64,000 bases of DNA from Collinsella sp. TM09-10AT (GCF_003436275.1 NZ_QSOP01000007.1:1-64000), one strand, 5' to 3'. Numbered from the stretch's first letter, positions 42,188 to 51,625 are shown. Notes: generated by a model not told the origin, from the letters alone. Numbers and translations: made by a program.

Positions 42188-44641
42188 ATGGCTCAACAAC
42201 TGTCGCTGTTTGGTTCGCCGGAACCGGAGGAGGTTCCAGCGGCGCCCGTGCCCGCCGCTGCACCGGCCAAGCCCGAGCATACACTTGACCCCATCGCCGC
42301 CTACGCGAGCGTGGTCCTCGACATTCCCACCCGTGCGCTGTCCGAACCGTTTGTTTACGGCATCCCTGAGCCCCTTGCCAACGATGCCCAGATCGGCTCC
42401 ACCGTCCTAGTTCATTTTGGCAACCGTGCGGCCGCGGGCTACATCGTCGACATCGCGCCCGAGCTGGGCGACCTGCAAGGTAACGACGCTCTCGACCCCG
42501 CGCGCGTCAAGCCTATCGAGGCTATCCTCAGCAAGCCGCTCTTTACCGCCGAGGCCGCCCGTATCGCACGTTGGATGAGCCGCGAGTACGTCGCGACGCT
42601 TTCCGAGTGCCTGCGCCTGTTCTTGCCTCCGGGCGGCAGCCCGCGCGTGGTCAAGGGCGATGACGGCGCATGGTCGGTTGAGCGTCCCGCCGTCAAACCC
42701 ATCCAAAACCGCTGGGTGATGCTTACGCCCGAAGGCTTTGACTACACGCCGCCCAAGACCGCGGTCCGCCAGCGCCAGCTCATTGAGGCGCTTCAGTGCG
42801 GCCCCGTTACGACGCGCGACCTCAACCTGCTTTACAACAGCATGTCGGCGACCATCAAGGCGCTCGAAAAACGTGGCGTCGTGGTGGTGGAAGAGCGCCG
42901 CGCCTGGCGTGGCTGCAGCGAGCAGACCACGCTGTCCTCGGCGAGTGGGAAGGCCCCGGTGGCACTCACCAACGGCCAGCAGCAGGCCCTCGCGCAGATT
43001 GAGCGCGCCCGCCTTGACGCCCACGGCGACGTGGTCCTTGTCGATGGCGTCACCGGTTCCGGCAAAACCGAGGTCTACCTCTCGGCGATTGAGCGCGTGC
43101 TGGCGGCCGGCCGTTCGGCCTGCGTGCTCGTACCCGAGATCTCGCTGACGGCCCAGACCGTCGGCCGCTTCCGCTCGCGCTTTGGCGAGACGGTCGCTGT
43201 GTTCCACTCGCGTCTTTCGGCCGGCGAGCGCCTGGACCAGTGGGATATGGTCGCCAGCGGTGCCGCGCGCGTGGTCGTGGGCGCCCGCTCGGCGCTCTTT
43301 TGCCCGCTCAGCGATCTGGGCCTCATTATTATCGACGAGGAGCACGAGACCAGCTACAAGCAGGGCTCCAGCCCGCGATACCATGCGCGCGAGGTGGCTG
43401 CCGAGATGGCGCGCCGCTATCGGTGTCCGCTCGTGCTGGGCTCCGCCACGCCCTCGGCTGAGACCCTCGACCGCTGCCGCCGCGGCACGTACAACGGAGC
43501 AACCTGGACGCGTGTCGAGATGCCCGAGCGCCCGGGACACGCCGTGTTGCCCACAGTCCGCATTGCCGACCTACGCCGCGAGTTCGCACACGGCAGCCGC
43601 TCCATGTTCTCAAAACCGCTGATGGAGGGCCTGGAGCGTGTAGTCGAGCGCCGCGAAAAGGCCGTGTTGCTGCACAACCGTCGCGGTTTTGCGCCGTTCC
43701 TTATGTGCCGCGAATGCGGCTGCGTGCCCACCTGCAACCACTGCTCCACCGCGCTCACGTACCACGAGCGCACGCACACGCTGCAATGCCACACCTGCGG
43801 ATCGTCCTGGCGCGTGCAGCCCTATCCGGCCCCCACGAGCCGCTGTCCCAAATGCGGCAGCCGCTATCTGGCAAAAATGGGCCTGGGCACGCAGCAGATC
43901 GAGGATGCGCTGCACCAGATGCTGCCCGAGGATGTCGCCATTATTCGCATGGACGCCGATTCCACGCGCGGCAAGGACGCGCACAAAAAGCTGCTCGAGC
44001 AGTTCGATGCCGCCGATTGCGCGGTGCTGCTGGGTACCCAGATGATCGCCAAGGGCCTCGACTTTCCCGAGGTCACGCTTGTGGGCGTGGTCAATGCCGA
44101 CTTTGCCCTCAAGCTGCCCGATTTTAGAGCGGGGGAGCGCGCCTACGATTTGCTGGAGCAGGTCGCGGGCCGTGCCGGACGCGGAGATCGCCCCGGTGAG
44201 GTTATCATCCAGACCTACCTGCCCGAGGACCCGGTCATTCGCGCCGTCGCTGAGCACGACCGCTCGATCTTTACCGACTACGATCTGGACCAGCGCCGCG
44301 ACGCGCTGTACCCGCCGTTCGTGCGCCTGGCCAACATCTTGGTATGGTCGACGAACGCGGATGACGCGCGAGACTATATCGGGCGCATCGCGAAACTCCT
44401 TAAGCGTCGCTGGCATGCCGCCGCGCCTGACTTTTTGCGGGCGGGGAGCGCCGTGCCGCAGGTGCTTGGTCCGGCTTCGTGTGTAATCGAGAGAGCCAAG
44501 GACCGTTATCGCTTCCACCTGCTTGTGAAGTCGCCCGTGGGGTACCATGTCTCTGATGATATCGACGCCTGCCTCATAGAGGTGGGCTCCGTGCGCGGCG
44601 TGAGCGTGAGCGTTGACGTCGACGCCTATGATTTGATGTAA
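42188..44641 (+). CDS. priA: Primosomal replication-restart helicase PriA
   Basis: A DNA helicase that reloads replication at stalled forks. It has 817 residues, with an N-terminal 3' DNA-binding domain (about 1-110), a winged helix, then the helicase: GVTGSGKTEVYLSAIER near residue 290, LIIIDEEHETSYKQGSSPRY near 380, GSATPSAETL and GRAGRGDRPGEVIIQTY. A zinc-binding insertion at about 507-558 has eight cysteines in CRECGCVPTCNHC and CHTCGSS / CPKCGS patterns. The first 30 residues are Pro/Ala-rich. ATG 42188 follows GAGGTGG. The def, fmt and rsmB genes follow, the common bacterial priA-def-fmt order. Confidence 0.96.
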   Translation: MAQQLSLFGSPEPEEVPAAPVPAAAPAKPEHTLDPIAAYASVVLDIPTRALSEPFVYGIPEPLANDAQIGSTVLVHFGNRAAAGYIVDIAPELGDLQGNDALDPARVKPIEAILSKPLFTAEAARIARWMSREYVATLSECLRLFLPPGGSPRVVKGDDGAWSVERPAVKPIQNRWVMLTPEGFDYTPPKTAVRQRQLIEALQCGPVTTRDLNLLYNSMSATIKALEKRGVVVVEERRAWRGCSEQTTLSSASGKAPVALTNGQQQALAQIERARLDAHGDVVLVDGVTGSGKTEVYLSAIERVLAAGRSACVLVPEISLTAQTVGRFRSRFGETVAVFHSRLSAGERLDQWDMVASGAARVVVGARSALFCPLSDLGLIIIDEEHETSYKQGSSPRYHAREVAAEMARRYRCPLVLGSATPSAETLDRCRRGTYNGATWTRVEMPERPGHAVLPTVRIADLRREFAHGSRSMFSKPLMEGLERVVERREKAVLLHNRRGFAPFLMCRECGCVPTCNHCSTALTYHERTHTLQCHTCGSSWRVQPYPAPTSRCPKCGSRYLAKMGLGTQQIEDALHQMLPEDVAIIRMDADSTRGKDAHKKLLEQFDAADCAVLLGTQMIAKGLDFPEVTLVGVVNADFALKLPDFRAGERAYDLLEQVAGRAGRGDRPGEVIIQTYLPEDPVIRAVAEHDRSIFTDYDLDQRRDALYPPFVRLANILVWSTNADDARDYIGRIAKLLKRRWHAAAPDFLRAGSAVPQVLGPASCVIERAKDRYRFHLLVKSPVGYHVSDDIDACLIEVGSVRGVSVSVDVDAYDLM

Positions 44642-44659
44642 CAACCCGAAAGGATGGCC

Positions 44660-45196
44660 ATGGAAGCCAACGGAATCGTACTGTCGCCCGACCCTCGTCT
44701 GCGCCAGGAGTGCGCCGTGATCGAGGAGATCACTCCGGCGATCGAGGCGCTTGCCGAGAAGATGAAGAAGATGATGTTCGACAACGGCGGTTGCGGTCTG
44801 GCTGCCCCGCAGATCGGTGAGCTTATTCAGCTCGTCACCATCGACTGCGACTACAGCGACAAGAATGACTACGATCCCTACGTGCTCATCAACCCTGTCA
44901 TTGTTGAGCAGAGCGACCATCTGGTGCCGTTTAGCGAGGGCTGCCTGTCCATTCCCGGTATTAGCTGCGAGATCGAGCGTCCCGACCATGTCGTCGTCGA
45001 GGCGTACGACCTGGATGCCAACCTGATTCGCTACGAGGCCTCGGGCGACCTGTTCTGCGTGTGCTTGCAGCACGAGATCGATCACCTGCATGGCAACACC
45101 ATGTTCGAGCGACTGAAGCCGATGCAGAGGATCAAGGCCGTCAAGGAGTACCAGGACGCCCTGGCCCGCGGCGCTCGACCGGGCGAGACGGAGTAG
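44660..45196 (+). CDS. def: Peptide deformylase
   Basis: Removes the formyl group from nascent proteins, and so works against the product of fmt. It has 178 residues. All three motifs are present: GGCGLAAPQIG near residue 42, EGCLSIPG near 95, and QHEIDHLHG near 138, supplying the metal ligands Cys, His, His and the catalytic Glu. The start could be ATG 44654 or 44660; the GAAAGG site favours 44660. It lies 18 bases after priA. A long palindrome separates it from fmt. Confidence 0.96.
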   Translation: MEANGIVLSPDPRLRQECAVIEEITPAIEALAEKMKKMMFDNGGCGLAAPQIGELIQLVTIDCDYSDKNDYDPYVLINPVIVEQSDHLVPFSEGCLSIPGISCEIERPDHVVVEAYDLDANLIRYEASGDLFCVCLQHEIDHLHGNTMFERLKPMQRIKAVKEYQDALARGARPGETE

Positions 45197-45204
45197 GTCC
45201 CACC

Positions 45205-45306
45205 GTCCCCGGTGCTGAGCGCCCACATATCATCCCGTGCTCAAACATTCTCGCTTTGCTGCGAAACTGCGCGCGGGACGATATGTGGGCGCTCAGCACC
45301 GGGGAC
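45205..45306 (+). repeat. Long palindrome with a third core (family C)
   Basis: The arms 45205-45237 and 45274-45306 are complementary at 32 of 33 positions, with a 36-base centre that contains the CGCTTTGCTGCGAAA stretch. It starts 9 bases after the def stop. Its arms are unrelated in sequence to those of families A and B. It may end the def transcript, but no T-run follows. The rest of the def-fmt gap (45307-45523) holds only a GAGGAGA ribosome site for fmt. Confidence 0.75.
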
Positions 45307-45523
45307 TGCGTTGTTCTGGCTCGGTTCGCCCGGGTGCCGTCGGGCCAGGGATGGGCGTCTTCGCTGATAGGTGCTTTGCTGAAAGAGCTGCTTTTATTGC
45401 GGCTCTTTCTTTGGTTTTGGGTATATTTGTTCTTGTTGAAATGTTATTGCGGATGGGCTGGTGACTTGGCTTTCCGCTGTTCTTTGTAGCCGTCTCGGCT
45501 TTGGTTGAGAGGAGACGATTTTT

Positions 45524-46444
45524 ATGCGTATTGTGTTTATGGGTACGCCTGATTTTGCTGTGCCTTCTTTGACTTCGCTTGTTGAGGCTGGGAATGAGAT
45601 TGCGCTTGTTGTTACTCGTCCTGATGCTGTTCGCGGGCGTGGTAAGAAGCTTGAGCCGTCTCCTGTTAAGGCTAAGGCGCTCGAGCTTGGTTTGCCTGTT
45701 GTTGAGGCTAATCGTATGACGCCTGAGGTTGTTGAGGTGCTCAAGGCTGCGCAGGCTGATATTTTCTGTGTGGCTGCTTATGGCTGTATTTTGCCTGATG
45801 AGGTGCTTCATATAGCGCCGCTTGGTATTGTGAATGTTCATGCGTCCTTGCTGCCTCGTTGGCGTGGGGCTGCTCCTATTCAGCGTGCCATTCTTGCTGG
45901 TGATGAGATTGCTGGCGTTTCTATCATGCGCATTGGGCATGGCGTGGATACCGGCGCCTATTGTGCGCAGGCCTCGACCTCGGTTGCCGGTAAGCATGCC
46001 GAGGCGCTGACTATGGAGCTCGCTGAGCTCGGCGGCAAACTGCTTGCCGATACGCTTCCTTCTCTTGCCGATGGCACCGCCGTGTGGATCGAACAGGATG
46101 AGGCGCTCGTTACCCATGCTGCCAAGATTTCTAAGCAGGAGATGCGCTTGGATCCGCAAATGTCGGCGCTTGATTGCGTGCGTCATGTGCTGGCCTCATC
46201 CGATACCGCGCCTGCTCGTTGCGTGATTGCCGGCAAGACCGTGCGTGTGCTCGATGCTGCGGCGGCTGATGTGTCGCTTGGCGAGGGTCAGGTTCTCGTT
46301 CAGGCTAAGCGTGTTTACCTTGGCCTTTCCGATGGCTCGGTTGAGTTGCTCGAGGTTAAGCCTGATGGCAAGCGTGCTATGGTCGCTTCTGCTTGGGCTG
46401 CTGGCCTGCAGGGTGCCGATCTTTCGTGGGGTGTTTTGTCATGA
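45524..46444 (+). CDS. fmt: Methionyl-tRNA formyltransferase
   Basis: Formylates initiator Met-tRNA using 10-formyl-tetrahydrofolate. It has 306 residues. The hydrolase-like domain has IVFMGTPDFAVPSL at the start, VNVHASLLPRWRGAAPIQRA near residue 108 (the Asn-His-Asp catalytic region) and IMRIGHGVDTGAY. A C-terminal OB domain follows. ATG 45524 has GAGGAGA upstream. The codons are unusually rich in T at the third position (GCT, CGT, GTT, CTT) compared with genes on both sides, most strongly in the first 400 bases. ATGA overlap with rsmB. Confidence 0.96.
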   Translation: MRIVFMGTPDFAVPSLTSLVEAGNEIALVVTRPDAVRGRGKKLEPSPVKAKALELGLPVVEANRMTPEVVEVLKAAQADIFCVAAYGCILPDEVLHIAPLGIVNVHASLLPRWRGAAPIQRAILAGDEIAGVSIMRIGHGVDTGAYCAQASTSVAGKHAEALTMELAELGGKLLADTLPSLADGTAVWIEQDEALVTHAAKISKQEMRLDPQMSALDCVRHVLASSDTAPARCVIAGKTVRVLDAAAADVSLGEGQVLVQAKRVYLGLSDGSVELLEVKPDGKRAMVASAWAAGLQGADLSWGVLS

Positions 46445-47844
46445 GCAAGCTGTCTCCCGCGCGCAAGCTTGCGCTCGATGTGCTGATGGAGGCCGATCGC
46501 CGTGGCATGTATGCGCGCGACGTGTTGTCTTCCCGTGCTTCCGCCAAGGCCATTGACCAGCGCGATTCTGCGTTTGCCGCTCGCTTGGCGCTCGGTGTTG
46601 CCGCCACGCAGGGTGTTTTGGACGAGCTGCTCGATCAGTTTCTCGATAAGCCCAAAAAGGTTGCGCCGCGCGTTCGCATGGCGCTTCGTATCTCGGCCTT
46701 CGAGATGCTCTACCTGCATACGCCGGGCCGTGTTGCCGTAAGTCAGGGTGTTGAACTGGTTCGTTGCGGTGCTAAGTCCGCCGCCGGCTTGGCCAATGCT
46801 GTACTGCATAAGGTTGCGGACAATGTTGAGGACTTTGCCACGGCATCCGACATGGATGAGTCCGAGCGACGCTTGGTTCGTCTGTCGCGCCTTATGGGTC
46901 TTCCTCGCTGGCTGTGCGCTCGCATTATGGCGTCGTTTGACACGCCCGAGGGTGCGCTGAACTTTGCCGGCAATCTGGCCCCCGCGCCGCTGGCCCTGCA
47001 TGAGAACGCCTTTGCGACTAAGCTCGATCCGTATATTTCGCAGCTTGTGGCACCCGTGTTCCCGGGCTGCCATGCCCCGGTTGATGCCCAGGTTACCGTT
47101 GCTTCGGGTGTGTTTGAGCGTGCTGCCGCGGTGGCATCTGATCTCAACGCGCAACTTATCGCCACAGCTGCCACGCGCCCTGGTAGCTGCCTTGAGATTG
47201 GTGCTGGTCGTGGCACCAAGACCTATGTGATGATGTGCCAGGCCAAGCGTGCGGGCTATGAGCGTCAGCATACGGCGCTCGATCTGCATGATCGCAAGTG
47301 CGATCTGAATCTCGCTCGCCTGCATAAGGCCGACATTCAGGGCGTTCGTACGGTTTCGGGTGATGCTTGCGAGCTTGATGAGGTGCTCACATCATTTGAT
47401 GCCATGCTTGGCGAGCCGGTTAAGTTCGACACGGTCTTTATCGACGCGCCGTGCTCTGGCACCGGCACTATGCGCCGTCATCCCGAGATTCCGTGGCGTC
47501 TGACCGAAAAGGATGTGACGGTTGAGCTGCCCAAACTGCAGCTGACGATGCTCAAAGAGGCTGCCGCGCGCGTGGCTACTGGCGGCGAGCTCATCTATGC
47601 GACGTGCTCGGTCTTTGACGAAGAGAACACGCAGGTCGTGGATGCTTTCCTAAACTCTCCCGAGGGTACCGGTTTTAGCCTGGAGTCGCTCTCCGAGGCG
47701 CAGATCCTGCAACTGCCCGATTTCGAGCAGGCCAAGAAGCTGGTAGCCGTCCGTCAAAACGACCGTGGCCTCTTCCAAAGCGTGCCGGTAAACGCCGACT
47801 CCTACGACGGCCACTTTTGCGCCCGCCTGGTCCGCAACTCATAG
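46441..47844 (+). CDS. rsmB: 16S rRNA (cytosine-5) methyltransferase, RsmB type
   Basis: Methylates a cytosine (C967 in E. coli) of 16S rRNA. It has 467 residues. The N-terminal NusB-like RNA-binding domain (about 1-140, RKLALDVLMEADRRGMYARD and AFEMLYL) is followed by the Rossmann methylase: CLEIGAGRGTKTYVMM near 245, FIDAPCSGTGTMRRHPE near 337 with one catalytic Cys, and LIYATCSVFDEEN near 385 with the other. Starts in ATGA overlap with fmt and shares some of its T-rich codon habit. Residues 190-225 include an uncommon insertion before the SAM loop. Confidence 0.92.
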   Translation: MSKLSPARKLALDVLMEADRRGMYARDVLSSRASAKAIDQRDSAFAARLALGVAATQGVLDELLDQFLDKPKKVAPRVRMALRISAFEMLYLHTPGRVAVSQGVELVRCGAKSAAGLANAVLHKVADNVEDFATASDMDESERRLVRLSRLMGLPRWLCARIMASFDTPEGALNFAGNLAPAPLALHENAFATKLDPYISQLVAPVFPGCHAPVDAQVTVASGVFERAAAVASDLNAQLIATAATRPGSCLEIGAGRGTKTYVMMCQAKRAGYERQHTALDLHDRKCDLNLARLHKADIQGVRTVSGDACELDEVLTSFDAMLGEPVKFDTVFIDAPCSGTGTMRRHPEIPWRLTEKDVTVELPKLQLTMLKEAAARVATGGELIYATCSVFDEENTQVVDAFLNSPEGTGFSLESLSEAQILQLPDFEQAKKLVAVRQNDRGLFQSVPVNADSYDGHFCARLVRNS

Positions 47845-47865
47845 AGCTACCTGCGACACAAAGAA

Positions 47866-47900
47866 ACAGCCCCGCGATCGGTGTTGATCGCGGGGCTGTT
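47866..47900 (+). terminator. Bidirectional terminator between rsmB and the zinc-ribbon gene
   Basis: The stem AGCCCCGCGATC / GATCGCGGGGCT with a six-base loop is flanked by T-rich tracts on both strands. It serves two convergent genes. Confidence 0.88.
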
Positions 47901-47906
47901 TGGTTT

Positions 47907-48143
47907 CTAGTGGTTATGCGGGCAGTTGGCGCAGCAGCCGCTTGTGGCGCTGGTGCTGGAGCCGCCGCTGCGCTGGTCGGTGTTGTAGAAACCGCTGCCA
48001 TCGAACTTAATACCGCTGGCCGAGAACGTCTTGGCCGCCGGGGCACCGCAGCTCGGGCATAGGACCTCGGGGGTCTCGGACATGGGATGCTCAACCTCGA
48101 ACACGTTGCCGCAGCTCGAGCACTTGTAATCGTAGCGCGCCAT
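47907..48143 (-). CDS. FmdB-family zinc-ribbon protein
   Basis: A 78-residue protein. It begins MARYDYKCSSCGNVFEVEHPM and has a second pair CPSCGAPA, giving the four-cysteine zinc ribbon of the FmdB/CxxC_CXXC_SSSS family. It keeps FSASGIKFDGSGFYNTD, the family's central motif, and a Ser-rich stretch. The end CCANCPHNH adds three more cysteines and two histidines, perhaps a second metal site. The function in this family is largely unknown (one member was called a formamidase regulator). Confidence 0.85.
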   Translation of the reverse strand: MARYDYKCSSCGNVFEVEHPMSETPEVLCPSCGAPAAKTFSASGIKFDGSGFYNTDQRSGGSSTSATSGCCANCPHNH

Positions 48144-48165
48144 AATACTTCCTTTTCAGCATAAA

Positions 48166-48187
48166 GCGGGCAGATCGCTCTGCCCGC
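48166..48187 (-). terminator. Hairpin after the amylase/glucanotransferase gene
   Basis: An eight-pair stem GCGGGCAG / CTGCCCGC with a six-base loop, followed on the minus strand by TTTATG. It lies 45 bases after the stop of the large glycosidase gene and just upstream of the FmdB-type start. Confidence 0.65.
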
Positions 48188-48231
48188 AAAAATTCAAACA
48201 GCTGTAACTGTACCCTATATCGGGGGTTTTA

Positions 48232-51200
48232 TCACGCTTCGCCCCAGAATCTATGGGTGTTGCGCAGGAGCTGCGCAGTTTTGCCCTCGGCGGCCGCAAC
48301 ATCGGTCTCGTCAGCCTGCCAGGTCCAGTTGCCCGTGGCCACGCCCGGAACGTTCATGCGCGCGTCGTCGCCCAGCCCCAAGACATCTTGCAGCGGCATC
48401 ATCACCAGGGGAGCGTCGCTTGCCAGCGCGTCGCTCATCAGCTTGGACGCCACCTCAACACCGCTCGGCACGTCGCCACCCGCAAAGGAACGCGTGCACC
48501 AACCGGCCAGCGTCGACGTATCGTGCGTCGAGGTGTACAGAATCTTGCCGGGCGTGGGATGCACACCGCAACGAACGTCGTAGTCGCTAAACTCCAGCAC
48601 GTCCATGCCGGGGAAACCGCAGGTCGAAGCCATGGCGCGAACACCGGGCGTCAAATAGCCCAGGTCCTCGGCGATAAAGTTGAGCGGACCTAGCTCGTCG
48701 TAGGCGGTCTGGAACAGGTCCTTGCCCGGGCCCGTCAGCCAGCGACCGTCGGCGCAAGCCTTGCCCGCGGGGATACTAAAGTAGCTGTGGAATCCCAGGA
48801 AGTGATCCAGGCGCACGCGGTCGTAGAGCGAAAACGCGCGGCGCAGGCGATCCATCCACCAGCTATAGCCGTTCTGCTTCATGTGGTCCCAGCGGAACGT
48901 CGGGTTGCCCCACACCTGACCCTCGGGCGCAAAGTTGTCGGGCGGCGCGCCCGAAATCTCAATTGCCTTGCCGGTATCGGACAGCCAGAAATTTTCGGGC
49001 TCGCTCCACGCGTCGGCCGAATCGTCCGAGACATACATGGGGATATCGCCGATGACCTCGATGCCCTTCTTGTGTGCATAGTTCATGAGCTCGCACCAGG
49101 CCAGGTCAAAGCGGTACTGCATGTACGCCTGCAACTCTGCCTCGTCGTGGAAACGCTTGTCGTCAATCAGACGCTCGTTGTAGCGCGCGACATCGGCCGG
49201 CCAATCGTGGCGCGACTCGCCCTCAAAGTACTTCTTAACGGCCATGTAGACGCAGTACTTCTCGAGCCAGTCGGCATTGCGATGTTTAAATGCCGTGTAG
49301 AGCGGGTCTGCATCCTCGCCGCCACGGGCCTTCCAGGTTTCAAAGTCGGCGGCCAGCTCCTCGCGGCTCTCGGGCAGCAGGTCGATATTGCCCGCAAAAG
49401 CTGAGGGACCGGCGTAAGGGGAGCGGAAGAAGTCCGTAGGGTTGACGGGGAGAACCTGCCAGTAGCGCATACCCATGGCGGCCAGATGGTCGATAAAGCG
49501 ACGCGTGGGTGCGCCGATCGTGCCGGGCTTGCCGTCATCGGTCGGTACCGAGGTGATATGGCACACAACGCCCGCGCCGTGATCGAGCGGCTCCTGCAAG
49601 CGCTGCTCGGCATGGTGATAGATGATCGACGAGCCCAGCGGATACAAATCGAGCGTGACTGTGCCGTTGTGGATCTCGCACTCGTGACCGCTGATCACGT
49701 CACTCGCGCATTCGTCGAGCGCCGGAATCGTCACGCGGTGCGAATTGCGCAGACTACGGTTGATGATAACCGTCGCGGACTCGCCATCCTTGCCCGTGCG
49801 GTTGTATGCCAGCACCTCGTCGTTGAGCGCGAAGGCCTTGATCTCGCCGTCGATCATAAACGGCAGTGCGCGACGTACGGCGGAGGCGTTTTTGACAATA
49901 GCCAGCGTGTCGAAGTCGTGCAGTTGGTCCTTGGTCGGCAGGGTGCGGCGGTTGCCCGGATCGGTTAGACCCTCCAGGCCGTATTCGTCGCCGTAGTAGA
50001 TCGAAGGCACACCGGGGAAGGTCATCTGCATGAGCGTGGCGAGCCAAAAACGGCTCTTGGCCAGGCCCATTGAGTTCTCGTCCAGGCGCCATTTGCTGCG
50101 CTCGCACTCGGGCAGCTGCGACTCGTCGGGGCCGCCGCCGAGCACCGAGATGATACGCGGGCGGTCGTGGCTCGACAGCAGGTTGAGCGCGCAGGACAAT
50201 GCCTCGCTCGGGTAGTTCTCGCGCAGGGTCTCGATATCCTCAGCGGCCTCGTAGGCGTTCTTGTAGCCCATCAAAAAGCCGATGACCATGTCGCGGAAGG
50301 GGTAATCCATAGCAGAGTCCAACTCGGAGCCCTGTAGGTAGCGACGCAGATGGCCGTAGCTAATCTTGTTGGAGGCGTCTTCCCAGACTTCGCCGAGCAA
50401 CAGTGCGTCAGGCTTTTCGGCAAGTACGGCCTTCTTGATCTCGGCCAGGAAGTCGTCGGAAAGCTCGTCAGCGACGTCCAGGCGCCAGCCATGAGCGCCG
50501 GCACGTAGCCATTTACGGATCACGCCGTCCTTGCCCAGAAGCCGCTCGCGTACCAGCTCGGAGCTCTCATTGATGGCGGGCATGTTGCCCACGCCCCACC
50601 AGCAGTCGTACGAGCCGTCCTCGTGGAAATAAAACGCATCGCGCCACGGCGAGTCCTCGCTCTGCCACGCGCCCACGCCGGGGTAGTTGCCGTAGCGGTT
50701 GAAATAGATGGAGTCGTCACCCGTATGGTTAAAGACGCCGTCCAGGATGATGGAGATGCCCAGCTTCTCGGCTGCCTGGCACAGCTCGGTAAAATCCTGC
50801 TCGGTGCCCAGGATTGGGTCGATCTTGGTGTAGTCGGCCGTGTCGTAGCGGTGGTTGCTCGCGGCCTCAAAGATGGGGTTGAGGTAGATGGCCGTAAAGC
50901 CCAGCTCGGCGATGCGGGGCAGGTCATTTTGGATACCCTTGAGCGAGCCGCCGTAAAAGTCCCAGGTCTTGATGGATCCGTCCTCGGCACGCTCGTACGC
51001 GGGCGGCTCGTTCCAGTCCTCGACCATGCGGCGCTGGATTCCGTTGCGTGGCTTTTCGACTTCGGCCAGCGTGCGCTCGCGCCAGTTTTCGTCGCGAGCA
51101 TAGCGATCGGGGAAGATCTGGTAGACCATACCGCGCTCGTACCAGGTGGGACGGTTCTCGCGGTGCTTGTAGACGGTGACCTGGAACGACGGCACTTCGG

Positions 51201-51528
51201 CGTAGTCGTAGGTTACGCCCTCGCCGCCGGTGCGACCTTGCGGCGCGCCTAGGCGAACCTCGGGCTGGCCCTCGATATTGCAGATAAAGCTGTACCAGAT
51301 AAGACAGGGCTCGGTGCACTCAAGCTCTGCAGTAAATATGCCGTCGCCCTCGTGCGTCATGGGATACAGAGACTCACCGATTTCATCGACCCAGGTGCGC
51401 AGCGTAAGCGTTGCCTGGTTGGGGTCGGCATCCTCCAAAATCACCGAGAGTGCAACGGAAGTTCCAGTGGTCACAGCGCCAAACGGAGTGCGAAACTGCG
51501 GCAGACGGCTGTTGTGTATCAATCTCAT
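48232..51528 (-). CDS. Fused GH13 alpha-amylase-type glucosidase and GH77 4-alpha-glucanotransferase
   Basis: A 1098-residue cytoplasmic enzyme for breaking down or reshaping alpha-glucans. Residues about 1-140 are a beta-sandwich (CBM34-like). Residues 145-640 are GH13 with DGVFNHTG near 263, WRLDVADEL near 350 (nucleophile Asp), LLGEVWED near 379 (acid/base Glu) and SSHDRPR near 454. Residues 650-1098 are MalQ-like: HITSVPTDDG, SPYAGPSAFAGN, VRLDHFLGFHSYF near 905 (nucleophile Asp), IAEDLGYLTPGV near 953 and STHDTSTLAGW. The start at ATG 51528 gives the best N-terminus but has no clear ribosome site; the frame opens 96 bases earlier. GTTTTACC boxes lie upstream. A single chain would both cut and rejoin the outer chains left by phosphorylase. 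Confidence 0.9.
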   Translation of the reverse strand: MRLIHNSRLPQFRTPFGAVTTGTSVALSVILEDADPNQATLTLRTWVDEIGESLYPMTHEGDGIFTAELECTEPCLIWYSFICNIEGQPEVRLGAPQGRTGGEGVTYDYAEVPSFQVTVYKHRENRPTWYERGMVYQIFPDRYARDENWRERTLAEVEKPRNGIQRRMVEDWNEPPAYERAEDGSIKTWDFYGGSLKGIQNDLPRIAELGFTAIYLNPIFEAASNHRYDTADYTKIDPILGTEQDFTELCQAAEKLGISIILDGVFNHTGDDSIYFNRYGNYPGVGAWQSEDSPWRDAFYFHEDGSYDCWWGVGNMPAINESSELVRERLLGKDGVIRKWLRAGAHGWRLDVADELSDDFLAEIKKAVLAEKPDALLLGEVWEDASNKISYGHLRRYLQGSELDSAMDYPFRDMVIGFLMGYKNAYEAAEDIETLRENYPSEALSCALNLLSSHDRPRIISVLGGGPDESQLPECERSKWRLDENSMGLAKSRFWLATLMQMTFPGVPSIYYGDEYGLEGLTDPGNRRTLPTKDQLHDFDTLAIVKNASAVRRALPFMIDGEIKAFALNDEVLAYNRTGKDGESATVIINRSLRNSHRVTIPALDECASDVISGHECEIHNGTVTLDLYPLGSSIIYHHAEQRLQEPLDHGAGVVCHITSVPTDDGKPGTIGAPTRRFIDHLAAMGMRYWQVLPVNPTDFFRSPYAGPSAFAGNIDLLPESREELAADFETWKARGGEDADPLYTAFKHRNADWLEKYCVYMAVKKYFEGESRHDWPADVARYNERLIDDKRFHDEAELQAYMQYRFDLAWCELMNYAHKKGIEVIGDIPMYVSDDSADAWSEPENFWLSDTGKAIEISGAPPDNFAPEGQVWGNPTFRWDHMKQNGYSWWMDRLRRAFSLYDRVRLDHFLGFHSYFSIPAGKACADGRWLTGPGKDLFQTAYDELGPLNFIAEDLGYLTPGVRAMASTCGFPGMDVLEFSDYDVRCGVHPTPGKILYTSTHDTSTLAGWCTRSFAGGDVPSGVEVASKLMSDALASDAPLVMMPLQDVLGLGDDARMNVPGVATGNWTWQADETDVAAAEGKTAQLLRNTHRFWGEA

Positions 51529-51625
51529 AATACGGTCCAGTTCAATAGAATCACGGCCTGCGGGCCATGGCTTTACGCACAGGATGTAAGTATATCTGTT
51601 GTACATAGGCTGTATAAACAACATC

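Noticed and set aside
45237..45489. Small frames between def and fmt
   Set aside because: They begin inside the family C palindrome, lack ribosome sites and have no recognisable protein features beyond a short hydrophobic run.
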